Assembly (NCBI RefSeq): GCF_018128245.1
Contig: NZ_CP072378.1
Coordinates: 1,974,191 to 2,038,190, forward strand
Length of the DNA: 64,000 nucleotides
Direction: 5' to 3'
Origin: Leptotrichia sp. oral taxon 221
GTDB lineage: Bacteria; Fusobacteriota; Fusobacteriia; Fusobacteriales; Leptotrichiaceae
The translations under genes were made by a program, and so were the position numbers. The notes under the pieces were generated by a model. It worked only from the letters and a program-made list of their open reading frames with translations, was not told where the DNA came from and made no database searches. Positions 19,723 to 28,667 of this stretch are shown here, one piece after another; within the stretch, counting starts at the first letter, position 1; each line of letters opens with the position of its first letter.

Positions 19723-19750
19723 ATTGTACCATATTTTTAACTTTTTACAA
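19723..19750 (-). promoter_or_regulatory. predicted promoter of the galU-GH16-prs-GT2 unit
   Basis: Minus-strand TTGTAA (19745-19750), 16 bp spacer, TACAAT (19723-19728). It gives a leader of about 120 nt before galU and suggests galU, the GH16 gene, the divergent prs, GT2 and possibly rfbB-rfbC form one transcript. Confidence 0.55.
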
Positions 19751-19780
19751 ACAAAAATAGCTCAAAGAAGTAACAAAATT

Positions 19781-21454
19781 TTATAATTTTTCCCAATTTA
19801 AATCAACTTTTTTACCACAAAAAGCTATCCCGATACATAATATTTTTTCTACACCGTCATTTCGCATTTTTGTGTCATATTTTTTTTGTTTTATTTGCTT
19901 AATAGCCTCTTTCGTTGCTCCTTCTAAGTCTTTTTCTTCTGAAACTACTTTGAACTCAAATATATATCCTAATTTTATTTTATCTTTAGGAGTCAATGTC
20001 AAATCTGTTCTCCCAAAACCTCTCTCTATATTTGAATCTATCTCATACCAATCTTCTAAATACAAAATACTTCCTAAAATTAAATTATGATAAGGCTTTT
20101 CATTAATTTTATCTCCATCATGATAACTATAAAATAATAACATAATCTGTTGTAAATAATACTTGTACATGTCTATATTTCCATCTAATAATGCATTTAT
20201 CATTTGATTAAAGGTACTTTTATCACTAAAATTCTCATTAATAAATGAATCTTTAAAAAAAGACTGTACCTCATAATTTGGTATTTTTAGTTCATATTCT
20301 TTATTACTAATTTTTTTAGAAATCGTTAAATATCCACTAAATAACATTAACTGCCATATTTCTTGAGGATTTCTCAAATTTGACATATTTGAAGTCAAAT
20401 TTATTATTTTTGAAACTGATTTCCCTTCAAATATTTTTTTTAAATCTTCAAACATACTTATCTGTGAATTTTTAATTAATCTATTTATTGTATTATCATT
20501 CGAAGTATTTACCCAATATTCAACTAATTCTTCACTACTTAAATAATTTATTATACTCCAAGGATTATAAATATTACTTTCTCCAAATTTGTAACCATTA
20601 TACCATTTTTTTACTTTTTCCAATTCTTCTATTAATTTGTATTCTTTCAAACTTTTTTCCACTTCCTTTTCAGTAAGCCCGAAATAATTCGAATACTTTT
20701 TATCTAGGATTGTATAAACTATTAAGTTGTTCAAATCTGAAAAAATCCCTTCTCTAACAATTCTCAATATTCCTGTCAGTACCCCTTTTTCTAAATACTT
20801 ATTCCCCTTCAAGGCTGACCCATATAAAGTTCTAAAAAAATTTATTGCCTCTTCATAATAACTAAACTCATAAGCATATATTAATGGTGTATCATATTCA
20901 TCTATCAATATTATCGCTTTTTCCCCATAATATAAATACAAATATTCACTCAATTTTTCCAGTGCCAACGACCATATTGGTTCCTTTTTTCTTAGTAAAA
21001 TATCATTGTATTCTTCTTTTTTTATCTCATCCAATTTATCCAAAACATACCTATGTTCATAATACAAATCATAAATATTACTTTTTATCAACTCATAAGT
21101 CTCTTCCCAGTTCTTTTTCTTTATATCTTTAAATGATATGTAAATCACAGGATATTTCCCTTGCTCTCTTCTATACTCGCTTTTCGATATATACAATCCT
21201 TCAAACAAACTTTTATTCTCTTTACAATTTCTAACATCAAAAAAATACTTTAACATCGACATATTTAAACTTTTTCCAAATCTTCTTGGTCTCGTAAATA
21301 ATACTACTTCAAAATCATTTTCTAGTAACTCTTCAATCATTTTTGTCTTATCGAAATAATAGTAATTTTTTGTTATTAAAGTTTTAAAATCATCAATTCC
21401 TATTGGCATTGTTTTTTTATTCTTCATACTGTTCTCACTTTCTATCTCTATCAT
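19781..21454 (-). CDS. DUF1703-type AAA ATPase with PD-(D/E)XK nuclease domain (copy 2)
   Basis: A 557-residue protein of the AAA-ATPase-like (PF09820-type) plus C-terminal DUF1703 nuclease-like family. Visible are the start PIGIDDFKTLI followed by YYYFDKT, the modified P-loop FTRPRRFGKSLNMSMLKYF, the LIDEYDTPL Walker B-like segment, and near the C-terminus GRTDLTLTP with EFKVV, the Asp and Glu-x-Lys of a PD-(D/E)XK site. It overlaps the previous, related gene by 4 bp (ATGA), so translation is coupled; an internal ATG at 21427 (MKNKK) aligns better with the paralogue's start. Family function is unknown; expansions occur in Fusobacteria and Bacteroidetes. Confidence 0.87.
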   Translation of the reverse strand: MIEIESENSMKNKKTMPIGIDDFKTLITKNYYYFDKTKMIEELLENDFEVVLFTRPRRFGKSLNMSMLKYFFDVRNCKENKSLFEGLYISKSEYRREQGKYPVIYISFKDIKKKNWEETYELIKSNIYDLYYEHRYVLDKLDEIKKEEYNDILLRKKEPIWSLALEKLSEYLYLYYGEKAIILIDEYDTPLIYAYEFSYYEEAINFFRTLYGSALKGNKYLEKGVLTGILRIVREGIFSDLNNLIVYTILDKKYSNYFGLTEKEVEKSLKEYKLIEELEKVKKWYNGYKFGESNIYNPWSIINYLSSEELVEYWVNTSNDNTINRLIKNSQISMFEDLKKIFEGKSVSKIINLTSNMSNLRNPQEIWQLMLFSGYLTISKKISNKEYELKIPNYEVQSFFKDSFINENFSDKSTFNQMINALLDGNIDMYKYYLQQIMLLFYSYHDGDKINEKPYHNLILGSILYLEDWYEIDSNIERGFGRTDLTLTPKDKIKLGYIFEFKVVSEEKDLEGATKEAIKQIKQKKYDTKMRNDGVEKILCIGIAFCGKKVDLNWEKL

Positions 21455-23145
21455 TCCCTCTCAAACTTCATCTCAAACTCTTTTCCATAAAATGCAATCC
21501 CAATCTTTAAAACTTTCTCAATCCCAGCATTTCTTAGAACTGAAACATATTCTTTTTCTTCAATTTGTTTCAACGCAATCTCACACTCATTTTTAAGTTT
21601 TTCCCTAATTTGATCTTTATCTAATTTTTCAGTCACATTTACAATTTTTAATTCAAAAATAATGCCTTCTTTCCTTCTTAAAATATTTTTCGGTTTCAAC
21701 AATAAGTCATAGCGACCTTTCCCCGAAAAATTATTCGATGTGATTTCATACTCATTCTTCAATTTTAAAATTAATCCTAAAATTAAACCATGATAAAACT
21801 GTTCTTTATACGCTCCACTCACATCAAAAATTCCTACATTCTCCAACAAAATTTTATTCAACTCTAATTTGAATTTTTCAATATCTCCATTTTTTAACGC
21901 ATTGGTCATATACAGAAAAGTTTCATAACTCTCAAAATATATTTCAATAAACATTTCAGAAAACATTTTTAAAATTTCTTCATTCGGTATTTTTAAATGA
22001 ATTTCTTCTTCACTTTCATTATATCCTTCATTCAAAGTCAAATATCCGCTATGAAAAAACAAATTCCAAATATTTTTTTCAAAATTAGCCTCCAAATTCC
22101 CAAAAGTCATATTGTCATTAACTCTTTTTAGAATACTTTCTTTATTCAATAATTTTGAAAAATCATCAAAAATTTCATCTTTTAATTTCTGCAAATATAA
22201 TTTAATTAATCCATTCCCACTCGTATTCACCCAATAAGGTTTTAATTTTCCACGTTTTAAAAAATTAATAATCGACCATGGATTATACACCTTCATTTCT
22301 CCAAATAAATATCCATTATACCACTTCTGAACATCAATTAATTCATACTCCAAATCAAAATCTTTAAGGGAGTCCTCCACTTCATTTTCCATAATCCCAA
22401 AATACTCTGTAAATTCACTATCCAAAATCGTATGAACTTCCAAATTATTCAATCCTGAAAAAATATTCTCTTTCGCAACTCTCAAAATACCAGTCATAAC
22501 TCCCATTTCAAGATATTCATTATCCTTCAAAACCAATCCATAAAAACTTTTAAAAAAACTGATGGCTTTATCATAATATCCCTTAATATATGAGTCTATT
22601 ATTGGTTGATCATACTCATCTATCAACACTACTACTTTTTTCCCATAATATTCATACAAATATTGCACCAAATTCCTCAATGAACCTTCCCAATCTCCAT
22701 CGTCCTTTTCTAACCAAATATCCTCAAATTTCTGTAGTTCCCTTTTATCTAAACTATCCATTAAAAATTTATTCTCTGCATACATATTAGCAATTGTTGT
22801 TTTTATAGTTCTAAAACCTGTTTCCCAATTTTCTTTATCGTAATTCCTAAACGAAATTGAAATTACTGGATAATTCCCCTGTTCTCCAAAATATTCACTT
22901 TTAGAAACTTCCAAATTTTCAAATAACTTCCTATTTTCTTCTTTATTTCTAACATCAAAAAAATACTTCAACATCGACATATTCAATGTTTTCCCAAATC
23001 TTCTTGGACGAGTAAACAGCTTTACTTGTGCTCCATCTTCCAAAATATCTTCTATAAATCTCGTTTTATCAAAATAATAATAATTTTTTTCAATTATATC
23101 TTTGAAATTCGATATTCCAATCGGCAATTTTTTCTTCTTTTTCAT
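21451..23145 (-). CDS. DUF1703-type AAA ATPase with PD-(D/E)XK nuclease domain (copy 1)
   Basis: Paralogue of the next gene: 564 residues, same architecture. The start LPIGISNFKDII, YYYFDKT, P-loop FTRPRRFGKTLNMSMLKYF and VLIDEYDQPI are conserved, and the C-terminal nuclease-like site is GKGRYDLLLKP ... IIFELKIV. The two copies have diverged well beyond recent duplication by my reading. They sit between rfbD and galU in the polysaccharide region without any obvious link to sugar metabolism. The ATG lacks its own close ribosome site and overlaps the stop of a possible 15-codon leader ORF. Role could be nucleic-acid processing or defence; not established. Confidence 0.87.
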   Translation of the reverse strand: MKKKKKLPIGISNFKDIIEKNYYYFDKTRFIEDILEDGAQVKLFTRPRRFGKTLNMSMLKYFFDVRNKEENRKLFENLEVSKSEYFGEQGNYPVISISFRNYDKENWETGFRTIKTTIANMYAENKFLMDSLDKRELQKFEDIWLEKDDGDWEGSLRNLVQYLYEYYGKKVVVLIDEYDQPIIDSYIKGYYDKAISFFKSFYGLVLKDNEYLEMGVMTGILRVAKENIFSGLNNLEVHTILDSEFTEYFGIMENEVEDSLKDFDLEYELIDVQKWYNGYLFGEMKVYNPWSIINFLKRGKLKPYWVNTSGNGLIKLYLQKLKDEIFDDFSKLLNKESILKRVNDNMTFGNLEANFEKNIWNLFFHSGYLTLNEGYNESEEEIHLKIPNEEILKMFSEMFIEIYFESYETFLYMTNALKNGDIEKFKLELNKILLENVGIFDVSGAYKEQFYHGLILGLILKLKNEYEITSNNFSGKGRYDLLLKPKNILRRKEGIIFELKIVNVTEKLDKDQIREKLKNECEIALKQIEEKEYVSVLRNAGIEKVLKIGIAFYGKEFEMKFERE

Positions 23146-23189
23146 ATTTTCTTCATTTCCTTTCTAAAATTCCCTATTTCTTCTAACAT
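23142..23189 (-). CDS. possible 15-residue leader peptide upstream of the DUF1703 pair
   Basis: An ATG at 23189 with GAGGTGAA just upstream encodes MLEEIGNFRKEMKKI; its TGA overlaps the ATG of the downstream gene (ATGA), a layout suggesting translational coupling. Caution: a TATAAT at 23202-23207 would, if it is the promoter, start transcription inside the ribosome site, so either transcription enters from upstream or the ORF is accidental. Confidence 0.3.
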   Translation of the reverse strand: MLEEIGNFRKEMKKI

Positions 23190-23209
23190 ACGTTCACCTC
23201 TATTATACA

Positions 23210-23237
23210 AAAAAGACTAGAACAAATCTAGCCTTTC
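23210..23237 (-). terminator. hairpin terminator after rfbD
   Basis: Minus-strand stem AAAGGCTAGA / TCTAGTCTTT with a five-base loop followed by a T run, starting about 18 nt after the rfbD stop. A TATAAT-like element follows immediately (23202-23207). Confidence 0.7.
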
Positions 23238-23254
23238 TCAATAAAAATTCTATT

Positions 23255-24112
23255 TTACAATTCTCCATTTTCCTTCATTTCTTCAAGAAATCTATCAATT
23301 CCTGACTGCCATGTAGGAATTTTTTCTCCTAGCAACTTTTCTACCTTACTAGAATCCAATTTTGAATAAGCTGGTCGTTTTGCAGGAAGATTAAAATCAG
23401 CTGTTTTTGCCCTTCCTAACGTTCCTTTCCAACCAATTTTTTCTAAAACATACTTAGCTTGGTCATATTTACTCGCAATTCCATCATTTGTAATGTGACA
23501 CAATCCAAATTTTTCAGTTTGGATCAATTTCCATGAAAATTCAGCTAAATCCATCGAATAAGTTGGAACTGACATTTGATCATCCACAATATTCAACTCA
23601 TTTCGAGATTTGCTCCAATTTATAACTTGCTTATTAAAATTGTTATTAGCTATCCCAAATACCCATGAAGTCCGTATCACAAATGATCTATCATACGCCT
23701 CCAAAACGTCTTTTTCTCCTTGGGCCTTCGATTTTCCATACTCTGAAACACCATTCGTTTTATCATCTTCCATATAAGGAGAATTCTTCTCCCCATCAAA
23801 TACAAAATCTGTCGTATAAGTAACAAAAATCGCCCCAATCTTTTTAGAAAATTCAGCCAATTTCTTAGGTGCCTCAGCATTTAACAACCAAACCTTTTTA
23901 TCAGTTTCAGCTTTATCAACATCATTGTATGCTGCACAATTTATCACATGAGTAATTCCTTCATTTTCTTGAAAGAATCTGTTTAAATCTTCATCATTTG
24001 TAATGTTTAATTCTTTGTGATCTGTTGCAATGTATTCGATATTTTTTCTATCAAATATCTTTTTGAAATCGTGGCCTAATTGGCCATTTGAGCCTGTTAG
24101 TAGTATTTTCAT
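23255..24112 (-). CDS. rfbD: dTDP-4-dehydrorhamnose reductase
   Basis: Last step of dTDP-L-rhamnose synthesis, NAD(P)H-dependent reduction of the 4-keto group. The 285-residue SDR protein shows LLTGSNGQLGHDF at the N-terminus, VINCAAYNDVDKAE, the catalytic TYTTDFVFDG region and YGKSKAQGE (Tyr-x3-Lys), and the RTSWVFG segment, all diagnostic for RmlD. AGGAGA precedes the ATG. It follows galE by 29 bp, so the two are co-transcribed, and a hairpin terminator lies directly downstream. Confidence 0.96.
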   Translation of the reverse strand: MKILLTGSNGQLGHDFKKIFDRKNIEYIATDHKELNITNDEDLNRFFQENEGITHVINCAAYNDVDKAETDKKVWLLNAEAPKKLAEFSKKIGAIFVTYTTDFVFDGEKNSPYMEDDKTNGVSEYGKSKAQGEKDVLEAYDRSFVIRTSWVFGIANNNFNKQVINWSKSRNELNIVDDQMSVPTYSMDLAEFSWKLIQTEKFGLCHITNDGIASKYDQAKYVLEKIGWKGTLGRAKTADFNLPAKRPAYSKLDSSKVEKLLGEKIPTWQSGIDRFLEEMKENGEL

Positions 24113-24141
24113 CTTGAAAAATCTCCTAATTTATATTTAAT

Positions 24142-25122
24142 CTAGTATCTTCTATTATTTTCCCATTTCCAAGCTGAGTTAATAATTTCTTCTAATGAAT
24201 ATTCAGGCTCCCATCCTAATTCTTTCTTAGCCTTTTCACTATTAGCAACTAATACTGCTGGATCTCCTGCTCTTTTCTCTACAGTTTCTACTTTAAAGTC
24301 TTTTCCAGTTACTTCTTTTACTTTTTCAATAACTTCCTTAACCGAAAAACCTTCTCCACTTCCAAGATTGTAATTTAAACTTTTATTCTCTTTCAACATT
24401 TTTTCCATACCTAAAATATGTGCTTTTGCTAAATCATAAACATGAACAAAATCTCTTATGCAAGTACCATCTTTTGTTGGATAATCATCTCCAAATATTT
24501 TTATGCTCTCTCTTTTTCCACTAGCCGCCTGTAAAATTAATGGTATTAAATGAGTTTCCGGAATGTGACTTTCTCCAATTATTCCATCTTTATCACTTCC
24601 ACTAGCATTAAAATATCTCAAAACAACACTTTTTAAGCCATATGCCGTATCATAATCTTCAAGTATTTTTTCTACCATTAATTTACTCTTACCATATGGA
24701 TTAATCGGTAATTGTTGGTGAGTTTCGTCTATTTTATCTTTAACAGGTTCTCCAAAAGTTGCTGCTGTAGAACTAAAAATAAAGTTTTTAACTCCTGATT
24801 CAACCATTTGATCTAATAATTTTGTTACTTTAACAACATTATTTTCATAATATTTAGCTGGTTCCTGAACTGATTCCCCAACTTCAATAAATGCTGCAAA
24901 ATGCATAACTGCTGTAATATTTTCTTTTTCAAATACTTCTTTTAGTTTTTTTCTATCTCCCAAATCACCTTTTATAAATTTTACATTTAATATTTCAGCT
25001 ACATCTTTGTAACCTTTTGATAAATTATCATAAATTATTGGATTATATCCACTTTTTTTTAATAGATTTACTGTGTGAGAACCGATGTATCCTGCTCCTC
25101 CGATTACTAGTATATTTTTCAT
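24142..25122 (-). CDS. galE: UDP-glucose 4-epimerase
   Basis: Interconverts UDP-glucose and UDP-galactose; supplies UDP-galactopyranose to the Glf mutase encoded at 35148-36251. At 326 residues it is standard size. Motifs: VIGGAGYIGSHTV, MHFAAFIEVGESV, SSTAATFG, and catalytic YGKSK near residue 145, then RYFNASG. AAGGAAAGG ribosome site upstream. It heads the galE-rfbD pair; a decayed ATPase gene lies upstream and may have inserted into what was once a continuous sugar operon. Confidence 0.96.
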   Translation of the reverse strand: MKNILVIGGAGYIGSHTVNLLKKSGYNPIIYDNLSKGYKDVAEILNVKFIKGDLGDRKKLKEVFEKENITAVMHFAAFIEVGESVQEPAKYYENNVVKVTKLLDQMVESGVKNFIFSSTAATFGEPVKDKIDETHQQLPINPYGKSKLMVEKILEDYDTAYGLKSVVLRYFNASGSDKDGIIGESHIPETHLIPLILQAASGKRESIKIFGDDYPTKDGTCIRDFVHVYDLAKAHILGMEKMLKENKSLNYNLGSGEGFSVKEVIEKVKEVTGKDFKVETVEKRAGDPAVLVANSEKAKKELGWEPEYSLEEIINSAWKWENNRRY

Positions 25123-25216
25123 AAACCTTTCCTTTCTTTTTTGGTATTTTTTATTTAATAATTATCACAAAAAAACAACCAAAAATTACTGTGTCTATTT
25201 ACTGAATTTAAATTTT

Positions 25217-25931
25217 TTACCTTTTTTCATCTAATGATGCCCCCACTCTATAAAAAGCTCTCTTTATATCAGATTGTTTTGTCTCTTTATACAATTCCTC
25301 ATCCTGTTCTTGAATGATTAATTCCCTTAAATACATATCCCTCAAGTTATTACTTGGTTTTGCATACTTAAATTTTATATATCTGTTATTTGGATTTGTT
25401 GTAGAAAATACTATTTTCTTTTTATCAATTTTCTCAAGAATTCTTAGGTTATGAGAAGTAAATATTACTTGACCTTTTATCTCATTAGATAACACTTCCA
25501 GTATTTCTCCTAACAAATATTCAAAAATTCCCGAATCCAATTCATCTATTGCCAAACAGACTGAACGTTGATTATAGACTGCTATAAGTACTCCCAATAT
25601 TGAAACAATTCTTTTTATCCCTTCTGATTCATATCTTAATGAAATAGGTTTTCCTTCTCTTATAGAACGTAAATCTGCTATTATGTTTTTTATCCCATCA
25701 TTGCTTATTTCTTCTTTTTGCTTTTTCAATTAAAATTGATTTCAAAATAAATAATACATCTATAACTTTGTTTTTCCAGAACCATTTTGACCATAAATCC
25801 CTAAAATGCCTCCCAATTCTAACTTCAATATATTTTTTATATCTGAATTTAAAAAAACTTATTTTACCATTTTGAAAATTTTTCAAATTTTATATTCTTA
25901 TATCTAATATTTTTACAATTGTATTTTCCAT
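25217..25931 (-). pseudogene. decayed AAA ATP-binding protein (AAA_15/OLD-like), frameshifted with a central deletion
   Basis: Remnant of an ABC-type AAA ATPase like those of abortive-infection or phage-defence operons. Reading from the ATG at 25931, the protein begins MENTIVKILDIRI, then the frame must shift at least three times: the next pieces read KNFQNGKISF, then NILKLELGGILGIYGQNGSGKTKL (a proper Walker A), then after a stop the C-terminal half, intact from a TTG at 25729 for 170 residues, including AIDELDSG (Walker B) and VIFTSHNLRIL. The usual 200+ residues between Walker A and Walker B are missing. It is therefore broken and probably inactive. Confidence 0.75.
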
Positions 25932-26088
25932 TTTAGACCCCTATTTTTTATTTATAAATCAATTATATTATTAAAAAAAGATATTTTTTTTACGTTTTTT
26001 TATTTTAATTATTCGATTCATTAAGAAAAAAATACGACTAATATTCTTTCATAATTTTCATTGAATAGATGTTTATTTACCTCTTATC

Positions 26089-27171
26089 TCATACACTTGT
26101 TTTCAACTCTTTGTTCTTATTTTTATTTAACAATTTATACTTTAAATTTATTATATTTTTTTCAACAAAATAATAGAATAAAAATGATGTTATTAATAAT
26201 AATATAATGTAATACGATATATTTAACCCACTTAAAGGATTTTTAACTTTTAAATAATTCATTAATTCGACAAAACAAGGATGTATAAGATATATTGAAT
26301 AACTTAATTTCCCAAGAAAAGACACTTTTTCTAATGCTTTTGAAATAATTCCATTTTCATAAGCAAAGATAAATACTAAAATTCCTGCAAAAATAGGAAA
26401 AACATACTCATTTTCACCATTGTAATGCTTTGAATTATAAACTCTAATTATAAAATAAATTATTGTTATTTCTAATATTGTAAAAATTTTCCTTTTATTT
26501 TTAAACTCTATATTTTTAAATTTTTGATAAAGAATTGAACATAAAGTTCCAATACTGTAAGAAGCTAAAAGCCTTGAAATAATTATCGGAACATCAAAAT
26601 ATCGAAATATTTTAGCAGCTATAAAATTTGTTGAATAATGTCGTAATATTCCAATAGAAATTATATATGTCATAATAGAAATAAAAATTAATCCTTTATC
26701 AAATTTCTTTTTAAGAAAATAAACAAATGGAAAATAAATAGTTCCTATCCAATATTCTAATCCCAAAGCCCACGCTACTCCAATCATACCTCCAGTAACA
26801 TTTCCATTTAATCCTAAAATTTGTAACAAAAATAAATTTATTATCCATTCATATAAACTTATTTTTATATGTCCCATAAATTTAACAAAAATAATTTGAT
26901 AAATAGTAACTAATATCATATATGGTATTAACAACCTTATTGTTCTTCCAAAAAATAATTTATTAAGATATTCATCTACATTTAATTTTTGATCTTTTAA
27001 ATTTTGTGTTAATACAAAACCACTTAATACAAAAAAAAAGTCTACTGACAGCATAAAAGAACGTGGAATTACATCATGATTACCATTCCAAGTAAATAAA
27101 TGTCCTAATCCAACTAATAAAGCTGCCAAAAATCGGAAGCTTTCTAAAACTTTAAAATTTCTTTTTTTCAT
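26089..27171 (-). CDS. acyltransferase family 3 membrane protein
   Basis: A 360-residue integral membrane acyltransferase (AT3 family, like OafA or NodX), predicted to O-acetylate a surface sugar. Family motifs: LESFRFLAALLVGLGHLF near residue 10 with the key His, SVDFFFVLSGFVLT, and RTIRLLIPY. About ten hydrophobic helices follow. No extra SGNH domain is present. It is the last gene of a run of envelope genes (prs, AT3, GtrA, AT3), and with the second AT3 at 27636 suggests two acylation sites on the polysaccharide. Acceptor is inferred from context only. Confidence 0.85.
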   Translation of the reverse strand: MKKRNFKVLESFRFLAALLVGLGHLFTWNGNHDVIPRSFMLSVDFFFVLSGFVLTQNLKDQKLNVDEYLNKLFFGRTIRLLIPYMILVTIYQIIFVKFMGHIKISLYEWIINLFLLQILGLNGNVTGGMIGVAWALGLEYWIGTIYFPFVYFLKKKFDKGLIFISIMTYIISIGILRHYSTNFIAAKIFRYFDVPIIISRLLASYSIGTLCSILYQKFKNIEFKNKRKIFTILEITIIYFIIRVYNSKHYNGENEYVFPIFAGILVFIFAYENGIISKALEKVSFLGKLSYSIYLIHPCFVELMNYLKVKNPLSGLNISYYIILLLITSFLFYYFVEKNIINLKYKLLNKNKNKELKTSV

Positions 27172-27214
27172 AAAATTTACCTTTCCAATTTTTATAATAA
27201 TTTAATATTCAGAT

Positions 27215-27649
27215 TTATGTAAAAATAAAATGTTTTGAAAAAATATAATTTAATACTATAACTATAATATTCGATATTACTTTTACAAGCAATGAGAATA
27301 CTGACCTATTTTGGATTGAAATAAATCTATTTACAAAAAAGTCTATCCCCACTACAACAAAGATTTGATCAATAATCGCTGTTATACCTCTCGCTAATAT
27401 AAATTGAATAAATTCTTTTATAGCTTCTTTACCTTTATTTTCACTTTCAAAAACCCATATTCTATTAGTGAAATATTGAAATAATATACAAATAATATTA
27501 TCTAATACATTACCTAATCCTATTGACATTTTAAATACATTTATAAATAAATAAAATAATATAATATTTAATAATGTAACAGTTATTCCAAAAATAAGAT
27601 ATAACAATATTTCCTTATTTAATATTTTCTTTATATTAACTTTCAACAT
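27215..27649 (-). CDS. GtrA-family small membrane protein
   Basis: A 144-residue protein with four hydrophobic helices and the GtrA family pattern: FGITVTLLNIILFYLF near residue 20 and QYFTNRIWVFES near 60, then a basic loop and two C-terminal helices ending NYIFSKHFIF. GtrA members flip or otherwise handle polyprenyl-phosphate-linked sugars; a mycobacterial member (Rv3789) belongs to the arabinogalactan gene region. The ATG lies inside the end of the upstream AT3 gene (14-bp overlap), with AGAGG in that gene, so translation is coupled. It may act with the polyprenyl-phosphate ribose made by the UbiA protein. Confidence 0.85.
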   Translation of the reverse strand: MLKVNIKKILNKEILLYLIFGITVTLLNIILFYLFINVFKMSIGLGNVLDNIICILFQYFTNRIWVFESENKGKEAIKEFIQFILARGITAIIDQIFVVVGIDFFVNRFISIQNRSVFSLLVKVISNIIVIVLNYIFSKHFIFT

Positions 27650-28634
27650 TTAAATTACCTCTACTAATAATCTTATTAAATTGTTTTTCAACCCAAATAA
27701 AAAGATATCCTATAATTAAGGAAGCTATTATATTAATTATAAATGCAAATATCATTTTTAATTGCCAACTAAACTTTAAAAAAGGTAAAATATAAAATAA
27801 AATAGAAGCTCCTATTCCTTGACTCATATAAAAATATAAACTATTACACCCTACAAAACTCAAAATAGGAATTTTTAAATTTAAAAATGTTGATTTATGA
27901 AAAAAATGTAATATTAAAAATAATGATATCATTGAAGCTACTACATAAGGAATACCTACTGGGAATTTATAATCCTGTAAAACAATTTTTTTAGATAAAT
28001 AGATAGATAGATAAATCAATATAGATACTAGAGATAGAACTATATACAGATATTTATATTTTTTCATTGCTCCCAAATAACCTATCAAAATACAAGAAAT
28101 AAAAAATAAAATTGAATAATTAAAATTATAAAAATTAATTTCTATTTTTGTAAAATATGTAAATAAATAATAGAAAAAAATTAAAATAATAACTGTAAAT
28201 AACTTTTTAGGTGAATATTGTTTTATTAACATATAAGATACTAATAATGCTATTACATAAACAGGAACAAACCAATAACTTCCACTAACAACTGGAAATT
28301 TATCCAATACAGCATTATAAAAAAATAGTGCTGAAAAGAGATTATTTACATTAATATCCATAAATAAAATTTGATAAGCTAAAACTAATATAAAAAAACT
28401 AAAAATTAATTTTGTTACTTGTTTTATAGGGTTTATATTCTTTACCACAGACATTAACATTCCTGTCAATAAAAAAAATATCGGAACATCTATTAATAAA
28501 GATAAATTTCTCATATATTCTGGAACATATGAACTTCCACTCCAAAAAACCGTGTGTATAAATACTACAGAAATTGTTGCTAAACCTCTTATATTATCAA
28601 TATAATAATTTCTATTCTTTTTTTTATTTCCCAT
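27636..28634 (-). CDS. acyltransferase family 3 membrane protein (second copy)
   Basis: A 332-residue AT3-family membrane protein distinct from the one at 26089. Motifs: IDNIRGLATISVVFIHTVFW near residue 12 with the conserved Arg and His, and LLIDVPIFFLLTGML. About ten membrane helices; the C-terminus is basic and overlaps the GtrA gene start. Probably modifies the same surface glycan with acetyl or another acyl group. AAAGGA ribosome site. It begins 33 bp after the canonical prs gene. Confidence 0.83.
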   Translation of the reverse strand: MGNKKKNRNYYIDNIRGLATISVVFIHTVFWSGSSYVPEYMRNLSLLIDVPIFFLLTGMLMSVVKNINPIKQVTKLIFSFFILVLAYQILFMDINVNNLFSALFFYNAVLDKFPVVSGSYWFVPVYVIALLVSYMLIKQYSPKKLFTVIILIFFYYLFTYFTKIEINFYNFNYSILFFISCILIGYLGAMKKYKYLYIVLSLVSILIYLSIYLSKKIVLQDYKFPVGIPYVVASMISLFLILHFFHKSTFLNLKIPILSFVGCNSLYFYMSQGIGASILFYILPFLKFSWQLKMIFAFIINIIASLIIGYLFIWVEKQFNKIISRGNLNVES

Positions 28635-28667
28635 TTTTTATTTCCTTTCATCCCATTTATAATTATT

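Noticed and set aside
25217-25729. Intact 170-residue ATPase gene
   Set aside because: It begins at a weak TTG with no ribosome site and lacks Walker A, which is found upstream in other frames; called a pseudogene instead.
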